DNA of 64,000 nt from Paramacrobiotus metropolitanus (taxonomy: Eukaryota; Tardigrada; Eutardigrada; Parachela; Macrobiotidae): NCBI RefSeq assembly GCF_019649055.1, contig NW_026570287.1:434001-498000 (forward strand), written 5' to 3'. A program made the position numbers and the translations under genes. This document shows, in pieces, positions 51,901 to 61,500 of this stretch (position 1 is its first letter; every line of letters begins with the position of its first letter). The notes beneath the pieces were generated by a model that was given only the letters and a program-made list of their open reading frames with translations, did not search any database and had not been told where the DNA came from.

Positions 51901-54559
51901 TAAATGTAATTACAAAGCAAAATATTGAATATTTGGATATTTAGTACGAGTATCAGGCAGTATCTCAAATGGTAAAAAACCACAATGACCTTTTATAGCC
52001 ACAACCTGGAATGTGTCTCCTGGTGCCAAGATCACGGTCGTCAGCAAACAGCCAGCCGGAAACGGAAAATTCACCATCACCTACAAGATTACCGGCACCA
52101 GCGGAACCCCGGTTGACACCACCGATAACAGCTTCAACAACGTCATCAGCAACAACGCCATCAATGGTGTCGAAATCCCCAATGGTGGTGGCTCTGGTGA
52201 ACGGTGGAGGTCAGGGTTCGTCGAATGAGGGCGGCAATGATGTTAATGGAGGAGGTAACGGTAGCCATGTTAGAATAACTTTAAGGTCAACATATCCGGA
52301 TTTGAATACTGATTTTCATATTCAGGTAGTGCCACCGGTAACGGCAAACCCTTCACCATTGAAAATACCGTTGTCATCAAGACTACCAACTTGGGTAGCA
52401 TTGATACATATCTGCAAAAGATCCTCGCCTTGTGGATTCAAACCTACAGTATGTCCCGTATTTCTCTTTTAGAATAATTAATCAGAATTATTAGCAATTA
52501 TTAGAATGATTCACGCAAAGAAATTAAATGCTTTTAACCAATTAGCAACACAACATCCAGCGATCTGTAGTAGGCACAACAATTAAAGTTGTTTGTTGAT
52601 CACAAGTTGACCACCTTAGGTAAGCTGTTCAGCATCAATGGCCAGAAGATCATCCAGGTCACCGCTAGCTCTGTCAACCCGGGATCCATCACGGTCACAT
52701 ACCGCATCACCGGTTTCAGTGTGCAGTCCATTGACGTCGACCAGAACAACTCCGAATTCAACCAGCTGATTGCCAATGGAAAGGTCACCGGTGTGTCTGT
52801 ATCTGGTGGCGGCAGTTCTAATTACAATGGAGGTAAAACCGTAAAAGTGATATAAGGCACGCCACATTATTCAGCACTCGTTATGTTAAAGGTGGTTCGG
52901 CATCTGGCAACGGCCAGCAATTTTCCATTGACAACACTGTAGTTATCAAAACATCCAACGTTGGTGACATCAACGGATATCTGCAGAAGATTCTGGCATT
53001 ATGGATCCAGACCTACAGTAAGAACTACAGCGACCTATTTGCTAACTGGTGGCCTTTACCCAAAAAATCAATATTTATCAGGCAAGCTGTTTACCGTCAG
53101 CGGTCAGAAGATTGTCCAGGTGACCTCCAGCTCCGTTAATCCTGGCTATATCACCGTTACCTACCGCATTACCGGCTCCAGTGTGCAGCCTATTGATGTC
53201 GATCAAAATAACGCCGAATTTAATAAACTCATTGCCGCTGGTAAAATTATCGGCGTTTCCCTGACGGTTGGCGGTGGTAGCACGGACAACAACGGCGGTA
53301 ACAACAGTGGCAACAACGGTGGCAATTTCGCCATTAGCGAAAACCAACAGAACGGAAAGGACATCCGTAAGTGACGCGCAAATGAAAATTAATTCAGTTA
53401 CTTGTAAGTTGTATAGCTGTGTAAATTTAATTCTCGCAATACAGCGCCCGGAAACTTCGATGTGACCTTAACCGTATACCTGTCCTACCGCTCGGCGGCT
53501 GAGCGAGACAATTTCCTCCAGCGATTACTAGTTATTTGGCGAAATACCTTGAGTAAGACTTTACATTCGAGACACCAACGTCAAAAACACACAATAATAT
53601 TATGTGAAAAATTCCTTCTTTCAGATGACTACCAAGTGACCGGTTTGAAGATCAGCTTTGTCAAGGACACGTTGAACGTCGGAACACTGCCGCTTGATCT
53701 GGGTGGTGGCCCAGTCAACAAAGTTTGGTATCGTCTTACAGGAGGCACTGTTCTGTCCTTCAACACCGCCGTTGTCTCCAAAATCTTCGAACAAACAGTC
53801 GTGGATGCGCATCTTGGCGGTGTTGAATTCACGCTTGGTGGTGGTAAGAGTGTCCAAAAGGTTATCTGTCTGGGTTTCTGTATATTCTTTTTTTATTTGT
53901 AGGATCATCTGTCGGTGGCGCTGGCGCTCAAGGCAATGCCAATGCTGGCGGATCCTCATCGCAATCTCAGACACCCGAAGGAAATGGTAAGGAAAATTAT
54001 TTCGCAACCAGTTATTTATTTTTATTGCTGTACGACTTTTTAAAAACTTTTCCTATGGCATATGTATTTAGCTCATATATGTCCGTATAAATCCAACGTT
54101 GCACCGTGAACTTTGAACTTTCAATTTCCTTTTCTTTTAGTCGGAACCATGCTCGGTGGCGGCGGTGGCGCATTCAGTATTCCCGGCACTGTCAAACTGA
54201 CCTATAAAACTACTCAACAGCGTGACACCTTCTTGAACCAGATCTTTGGTTCAGTGGCGTAATGCTATCTGTACGTATAGAGCAAACTTGAATTGAATTT
54301 TCAACCATGCAGCATGCAATACAACGACTTTTATATTAAAAGCTTACGTTGTACTAATCGATTTGGATGACCTTAGGGAGCTACCAAGTGTCGGATGTAA
54401 AGATCAAGATGACCGGCGAAAGTGGCAGCGCTCCCACTAAATTGGTGTCGTACGTCATCACCGGCATCAGTGCTCTTCCGATTAACCTGGACGGAAGCCC
54501 GTAATACCTTCAAAACCACCCTGATCGAATCCCATTTGACCGGCATTCAGTATGCTTAA
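45956..54559 (+). CDS. Modular secreted protein B: signal peptide plus nine modules, frame-broken
   Basis: Exons: 45956-46003, 47770-47857, 48010-48120, 48201-48446, 48752-48859, 48950-49192, 50199-50318, 50385-50695, 50843-50947, 51065-51275, 51769-51876, 51999-52254 (or 52196), 52326-52448, 52620-52832, 52892-53017, 53082-53366, 53445-53552, 53625-53843, 53903-53986, 54141-54270 and 54377-54559. The signal peptide MASFILALVASVLSVQ continues ALSANA. A short Met/Gly-rich mature N terminus follows, then nine modules of the same bipartite type as gene A. Module order is colinear with A, plus one extra early module, one extra middle module and a terminal module like gene C's. A Gly/Ser/Gln linker exon (53903-53986) precedes the last module. 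Single-base breaks occur near 50524 (base missing), 51137, 54255 and 54496 (base extra), and possibly 52197. The first leads to TGA at 50573-50575. The gene is either decaying or misassembled. Confidence 0.72.
46457..46980 (+). CDS. Possible nested small gene in intron 1 of gene B
   Basis: I do not recognise this product. Two exons, 46457-46623 and 46751-46980 (TGA stop), join in phase (donor GATG/GTAAAT, acceptor CTGGCAG/AAGAT). The joined frame is open for about 130 codons and contains FDCEHLCRQ, DIYERFKLTNYFRIYARNCQ, WHKPQWWAVMHEYKKC and GTETCLASYAEQ. Five Cys and several Trp suggest a folded, helical and possibly secreted domain. The first exon begins after an acceptor-like TTCCACAATAG, so an upstream exon with the start codon is missing. 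Candidates in 46004-46456 were not clear. It could be a decayed gene. Confidence 0.4.
49288..49296. repeat. Left 9-bp target site duplication
   Basis: TTATATATT directly precedes the foldback element and is repeated exactly at 50050-50058 after it. Confidence 0.8.
49297..50049. mobile_element. Foldback/MITE transposon, Mutator-like (9-bp TSD)
   Basis: A 753-bp element in a gene B intron. It starts GGTGACCACTCCGTACACAC and ends with the inverse complement GTGTGTACGGAGTGGTCACC. The terminal arms extend to roughly 49455 and from 49890. They are built from tandem units of about 30 bp of the type CACAACCTTTTGCACTACC, inverted in the right arm as GGTAGTGCAAAAGGTTGTG. It is flanked by perfect TTATATATT duplications. 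A 9-bp duplication and long terminal inverted repeats fit Mutator-like (MULE) nonautonomous elements. No transposase frame is inside. Confidence 0.85.
50050..50058. repeat. Right 9-bp target site duplication
   Basis: TTATATATT, identical to 49288-49296 on the other side of the element. Confidence 0.8.
51450..51481. repeat. 11-bp inverted repeat in a gene B intron
   Basis: AAACCGTAATA at 51450-51460 is complementary to TATTACGGTTT at 51471-51481 with a 10-base AT loop. It lies in the intron between 51275 and 51769. Confidence 0.6.
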
Positions 54560-55516
54560 TCTTCACAGTGTGTTTTACGCAGTGGTGTTTTCAATAGTTT
54601 GAACATGGCCTTTTTACGACTTTTCTGTCTCTTCTTTTCTTGCTATGCTTTTAAATTTTAATGAGACTCGTAGATCTTGAAATGCAGTTACTTGTGTAGG
54701 CAGTGTCGCTGGATGCCTACGGTAGATGGTGATGGTCTTGACTTTTCAAATCTAAATCGTATTCCAAAATTCTAATCCAAAATCCACTGCCATTGTTTTA
54801 TGAATTAAACAGAGCCGGTTAGTACTTTTGATGTCGTAAAGTGCCCCAACGATCAGCTAATGCCGCAATATACCCTAACATACAGCAAGCAGCAAGGTGT
54901 AAATTCTCGTTCATCTTCATTTGTCTCGAGAAGTCAATCGTTACTCTAATGCGCGGAATTGGATCAGCGCACAAACCGTTATAGGTGCTATTGTGGTATT
55001 ATTACGTTTGGCAAATTTTGAGTTTTAGTTTATTAGATACCGTTAGAATTACGATTATACATTTAGTTTGCAAGATATTAACGCATTCTTCATGATGCCA
55101 AATTGCACACGTGACCGGTTCCTAAATTAAAGAAGCGAGAACGAAGTCCTCGCACTAGTCACCACGCCCGCGTAATGTCAAATGAGAATTTTTTAAATGT
55201 ACGTAATGAACTTTACAGATTCATGGCAACGGACGGTCGAACGCGCTCTTGCAAGTCTATTATAAATCATACAATGAATGCGGGTGTGGTGAGAACAAAA
55301 TATTCATCAATTTTGAATGTGGTTTTACCGATACACAAATAATGTGCCGATCATTTTTGAACTTCCGCATTGAAAGTTTTAAATTTTCTTGCTTGATATG
55401 CAACGCTTCCACCTTAGAGTATTGTGGAAGTAAACACCTTTTGACTAGTTAAGCTGCCTGAATACCGACGGATTTCCCTGTCGTCAAAATATTTCACTCG
55501 AACAGAGTTCTTCACA
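54560..55516. other. Intergenic region between modular genes B and C
   Basis: About 1 kb. It contains a Cys-rich open frame at 55249-55452 (+) without a clear start context or splice partner. No TATAAAAG precedes gene C, unlike genes A, B and D. Confidence 0.4.
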
Positions 55517-56121
55517 ATGATGCTTCTTGTCCTCTTTATCACCCTAATGACCGGCACATATTGTACTTCTTATAGAATCTCCAGTACAGCGAAATTACTT
55601 TATGATTCGACTGGCGAACGGGATACGCTGCTCAATCAAATTCTGGCTGCATGGTTGTCCGCAATTTGTAAGTTCAAATATTTCGAAGATACTTATCTGC
55701 AGCGGTACCACATGGTGATACTCGTGTTACACGCAGTTTTCCACAATCACTCGGAAACTGCTGTGCCACTGTTGCATGGAAGTGACCTTTGTAAAAAGTT
55801 ATTCAGAACCAAAAGTAATGATGTTTTTTAATGTACTACGTCAGCACGCCTGCTTTCTCCTTCGATTTCAGCTAAATCACTATCTGCTGCTTGGGCTAGT
55901 CACACTTTATAGTGGTTTCTTAACGCTTGAAAATGTCAGGGCCATATAGGATATCCGACGGCAAACTGCACATTACTGGGGAACGCCAGGATGGATCAGC
56001 TAATCTGGTTTCGTACGATGTGGTCGGCAATAGTCAGGACACAATCGATATGGACGACGCACGGGACAACTTCAGAACAAATCTTTTCGAGGCCCATATC
56101 CCTGGTGTGATTTTTGCGTGA
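55517..56121 (+). CDS. Modular secreted protein C: signal peptide plus one module
   Basis: Two exons, 55517-55667 and 55940-56121 (TGA stop), give 110 residues. The start MMLLVLFITLMTGTYC is signal-peptide-like. The first-half helix is ERDTLLNQILAAWLSAI, with the family Trp. The second half begins at a phase-1 junction making Trp (T+GG), exactly as in the last exon of gene B. It reads YRISDGKLHITGE, LVSYDVVGN, ARDNF and IPGVIFA. It therefore corresponds to the terminal module of gene B standing alone. The frame is intact. It could be a solo-module paralogue or a remnant of a larger copy whose other modules were lost. Confidence 0.65.
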
Positions 56122-56264
56122 TCCTGGTTAATTTGGTAAAACATTGCCATTGAGTGCACTTCTTCCTTTTAACCGTATTACCGAGAGGTGCGCGCTTGTT
56201 TTACATGTACATTTATAATGTAACATATATATAGAAGCGCAATAATTGTATACCTGCTCTTTGT

Positions 56265-56270
56265 AATAAA
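56265..56270 (+). terminator. Poly(A) signal of modular gene C
   Basis: AATAAA 144 bp after the gene C stop, in AT-rich sequence. Confidence 0.4.
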
Positions 56271-58412
56271 AATTCGCCGTTCACCATTAATATAGCGTCA
56301 TAATATTTAAGGATACGCAGAAGATGAAGGAATCTAGCTTTTAGGATGGCAAAGCAGTTGATGTGCAAATAATAATAAAGGGTGAAATCCATTGTGAAGG
56401 ATGCATTACGAAGCAGTGTCAAATAGTAGTTTTCCAGACTCCGCGCTGTTGGACAAATGAGCGTCATCCTTTAGTGCTTATTCGAATTATTTGCTTTATT
56501 GCTTATACTGTAATACTCGAAAATTATAATTAACAGTAGTACTAGTTGCATATGTTAGAGACAGTCGCCAAACTTTTTAACCTTTCGTAACTTCTATATT
56601 TGGCATTATCAAGTAAATTGGACACGGCCATCCATTCTGGATCATATTCGTATAAATAAGTAGCTCCTGTATTGTACATGCAGATTTATGTACATATCTC
56701 TACTGTAACGTGTGCATGTCTGGCAGGCAGAATACATAGCTAGACATTTTTATTACTGCCTATATATTTACGGAAAAGGCGCAAGTCTCAGCTTTTTTCT
56801 TTACAGCTTTGCAGTGCAAATATTGTTTCGACGTAAGTACGATCTTGAAAACGATTTAGATTTTAAAATACTTTTGTTCGTGGAACATTATATCGAAGTA
56901 TAATGGTATTAATGTTTTGTAACATTACAATCTAAAGTTGCACCGGAAAAATGTGCACCAACTAAAAATGTTTTCTACGCATGTATCGTGTTTGTTTTGG
57001 TTCAGCATGTCCAGACAGTCCAGATGAGTACAGTAATATTTTTACTGCCGATCAAAGAAAGGGCTCCATTTTTATTGTCACCTTTCCCATATGCAAAATC
57101 ATCTGTTATTACATTTATGGACATCGATGTCTGGTCTTCAGACGATCAGCTGCACAGGTATAATACTTAGCCAGCAGTGAAAGCTTCTTGGGAAGCCACG
57201 CAGCTGATTAGCCACGTACACTAATGCTGTTTTTATTTGTGAATGATTGGTAGATTGATCGCTGTCGCTAGAAAAAACTCCTGAATGCAACTGTAGGTAA
57301 AAAAATAAGCCGAAAGAAGAATGCCAAAAAAACATGATTGATCTGCAACAGGTGTGGTTGCACAAAATTCAACGAATGACACGTCATAAGTAGCAAAGAA
57401 GCTTATAAGCTGTAGTCTGTAGTCTATACTACAGATATATAAATCTTAAAATTAATGTGCTAAAGTACATCGGCAGACTGCACAAAACATGTGTATTATT
57501 ATGCGATATTGATTTCAGATGTTTATACAAATACAATTACAGTACCTTCTGATCGATTTGAAGGATGCTGAAGTGGATGCCACATAATGATATTATTACA
57601 TTAGGCTTCGACAGCCACTTAAAACAGTTGACGCAAAAATGACATAATTTAATCGATAATTCATAGTATCTTTTTCGCTTATACCTACAATGCATTAATA
57701 AAACTGGGGAAAAAACAAGAGTCGGCAACTTATCAAATTCTGCAAACACGTTATATTAGGCCGAACTCGTATGTTTTTTGCAAAATACACATTTGCTCAC
57801 AGTTCACAGAAGTTGTGCAAAACATCTGCGGGTATAATCTTATGTTAGCGGACATAATTCTGTATACATACAAACTGCAGGAATAATATTTACTGTAAAG
57901 GAAGCCAGCAACAAAGTACGTCGCAGAGTCTCACCGTAATTATAAATCAAAACAAACGCAACAATAATATTTATGTTGTTGGCAATCTACTTGTACATAG
58001 ATTCTGGAGAGAAGTTTATACTCGCAACATGATAAATTTTCAGAACTGCACTCCGGATTAATAGAGTAACGATAAAATCACAGTTTGTGGTTTAGATAAT
58101 TGTGCATTATTCAAAATGAAATAAAATGAGGAGTATTACTCAGCAAAGTCTATAGCCCCAAGACAGATGGCGTAATTCAATGTATATACAATTTTAATTA
58201 GAGTTTTCAGAATACTAAGACTTTAGCCAACATCGGGATTTAACCAAGCCTATATTTTTTTATGTCCGTCAATAGGCCATTATAGGCTTTCTGAAAAAGT
58301 GCGTTATAATGCTCACAAAAGAAGCAAGTTGCACCAGCCACCAGGCACCTTCTTTACTGCGGCTGGCGACGAGTATATGGTCGGCGCCCGAGGCGGAAGA
58401 AGCGATCCACCC
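56271..58412. other. Intergenic region between modular genes C and D
   Basis: About 2.1 kb of AT-rich sequence. No splice-supported or family-like coding sequence on either strand. Confidence 0.5.
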
Positions 58413-58420
58413 TATAAAAG
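58413..58420 (+). promoter_or_regulatory. TATA box of modular gene D
   Basis: TATAAAAG in the context CCCTATAAAAGGGC, 167 bp before the ATG. The longer leader compared with genes A and B could contain a small 5' untranslated extension. Confidence 0.65.
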
Positions 58421-58586
58421 GGCTAACCAGCCGTATGGGTGGCGATTCTAGTGCTTGATTTCATGCTCAGCTGTTGTTTTCGTTGTCCTGTCAACGGAAC
58501 TCGGCGGTGGTGGAGGATCGACTGTGATTGTGGTGGTGCGCCTGACTCGTAGGAACGGAAGCTAAGAATTCCCGCTTGTGGTGACC

Positions 58587-61500
58587 ATGGTTTCCGTGCT
58601 CCTCGTCCTGTGTGCTGCGGCACTGTTCCAGGTGTGTTAAATAATTTTTACACTAGAGGCGTTCCGATTTCTGAAGAAACATTACGGTAGAACATGCTAT
58701 TTCACCCGGCGTATGTATATATATCGACAAAATAATTAGGAACTGAAAAGTTTTGCTGAATAGATATGTTATAAATAATCATATTTTAAAAAGAGAAACA
58801 TACGCTGTATTTTCTAAAGGGGATAAAGTTTAGATCACAGATTTGTCAAAACTTTAAAAAATTTTATCTATGCCAAAAAGCGATAGGTTTAATGTGAAAG
58901 CATAAAAGTTTTCAGTTACTGCACCGATGCTGATGCATATTCCAAATTTTCTGCGACATTATGCAGCGGTATTATTGTTAGACAGTTTCAGATGCGCAGT
59001 ACAGTAACGGTGACCTTACTATACAAATGGGTTGGGCAGAAAAAATGCTGAAAGCGAAAGGGTGGCAAACATATGTTTGACGGAAGGCTTTGTCAATCAA
59101 TGGCGGTAGCATTTCCCCGACACGTGAAAAATACAGCGTTGTCTACGGTAATATACAACATGTTCAAAGTGCTGTCTAGGTATTGTTCAGAGCTTATTAT
59201 TATCCAACAACGAAATACTTCTTGGGTCGTAAATTTTCTGACTCTTAATGGGCTAATAAAGCACCAGTCACTTAAAATCGCTAGTCAAGAGATGACTAAT
59301 GAACTGACCTTGAAACTGCGGTCACAAACAGTTTTTAACTTTTGGCAAGTCATTTCGGCTTTTGCTATTAAAATCTCAATGAATTATATTCATGCGGTTT
59401 GTCGGACAGCCAAAAATTCTGCAAGGCAGTTGGGTGTCTGGCAGAGTCACAAAAGTATTACTCTTGTGCATACGTTTGTGCTGTACAATAACAAACAATT
59501 TTTATTTTAGCTATCTACAGCTTTACCATCCAAGTCCAGGCTAATTTTGCGTATACATCCAACGCTGAGCGCGACAGCCTGTTGCAGCAGATACTCGCCC
59601 TCTTCCAGAAAACTTACTGTAATTGCCGATTAATAACTGAATTCTCATAAGAAAACAAAAGCTTTATATTTTAAATACTTATCGTGGCTTATGATAATTT
59701 TTCGTTAATTGTTAATTGTGCAGCTAGCCATGGACTGTCCAACCTGAAGATCGCTGTCGATTCCGAAGCCGGATCCGGTCTGCCCGGCATGAAACTATTG
59801 ACGTTCCACATCACCGGTGACAGTAGCGATCAGATCGACTCTAGCAGCATTTCCACCGAATTCATCACGACCATCCAGGGCGCCAACATTCCCGGCATTT
59901 CCTTCGAAACCACGTCCACGGATGCGTCCGTTGAAACGTCAACGGAAGTCACGGTCAACGGTGGCGATAATTCGAACGGTGGTGATAATACTAACACCAA
60001 CAACAACGTTAATATTAACGTCAACGGCGGTGGAGCTGGTATGCAGTGCAATTGCATGGCTTCTTCTTTTTATCTTAAGGCTTCTATCTCAATAATTCTG
60101 TTAATAATTTTAATAGTTCGCAATAATTCTTAATAACTCATTTCTTAATTCCAAATAGTAGAAAATAATAGTATAATATTAATTCTTACGATTCTTAATG
60201 ATATTTCTCCCTTCACACCCTGATTACTTTCTTCTGTATTCGGCGTATCCTTGTAGGAGGAAATCCTTTCACTATCCGCGGCACTGTTACCATCACTTTC
60301 ACTTCCGACAGCCAACTGAATCAGATTCTGCAGCAAATCCTGAGCCTCTGGATTAAGACATACGGTAATCGAAAATGATCGCCCACAACTGGAACGCACA
60401 TAATCGTAACAATTTGGTCGGCAGGCTCACAGTTTGGAGTGGACAGTGGAAAGGTCAAAATCAATGTTGCATCGAAAGTCCCCAATGGTAGCGGCGGCTA
60501 CACCGTTACCTTCACCATTACCGGCACCAGCACGTCAACGGTCGATGTCACATCCAACATCACCGACTTCTTGACAATTATTGCCAATGCACACATCAAC
60601 GGAGTTGTTACCGGCACCATTTCAGGTAATTGAATTGAAGATCTGGCGTGCTTCATTGGATCAAAAAATTTATTTAAACAACGTACTGGAACTATTGACA
60701 GCGAACTGCCGTTAGGGACTTCATTTTGGATTTAATATTAACTCATGTATTTTTTCGTTGAAGGTCGTCTGCAGTGGACCATTACCATTGACGGACTGTT
60801 CTCATATGGTTCTCCCAGCGAACGCGACAATCTGCTCCAGACCATCTTGAACCTGTGGATGTCTAACTTCGGTATGCAGAGCTTACAGTTTATGGAGTAA
60901 ATATTTTATTTTGTACTCATTTGACTGCTCATCCATACAGCTGTCGCAAAATTTGGTCAATGCAGCTCGTTCAAAAATGCCGCTTTGAAATTGCGTATTC
61001 TCTTATTGCCTTTTGCACCCGGACTGTGCTGTTATATCCATCGCCTCGACGCTTTTTTGATAACAGCCATATGCGATGAATTGTCTAACGTAGATATTTT
61101 TGTTCCAGGGTTCCCGAACAAATTCACCGATGAGAAATCCAGCGTTACCCGCGAAACCGACAGTGGCCGCGGTCCCCGTACTCACCACGTGACCTTCCAG
61201 ATCACCGGCATCACCGGCGCTGACATCGACATTCAGGCCATGATCAACGCTTTCATCTCACTTCTCCAGGGCGCACACATCCCCGGCATTGAACAGATTG
61301 AAGGTTCATCCGCTACCGGGCTTCTTCCCAACGGTGGAACTGGAATTGTCGGCGGTAAGAGCTGACTTCATCGCTTTTATCGAAATGCCGATACTCGTAT
61401 ACTAATAAAACTCTCATCTTGTAATGTCAAATTTGTTTAGGTCCTACTTCTTTCACAATTACGGCCATGTCACCGTTAAGTACAACGTGAAATCTGAGTT

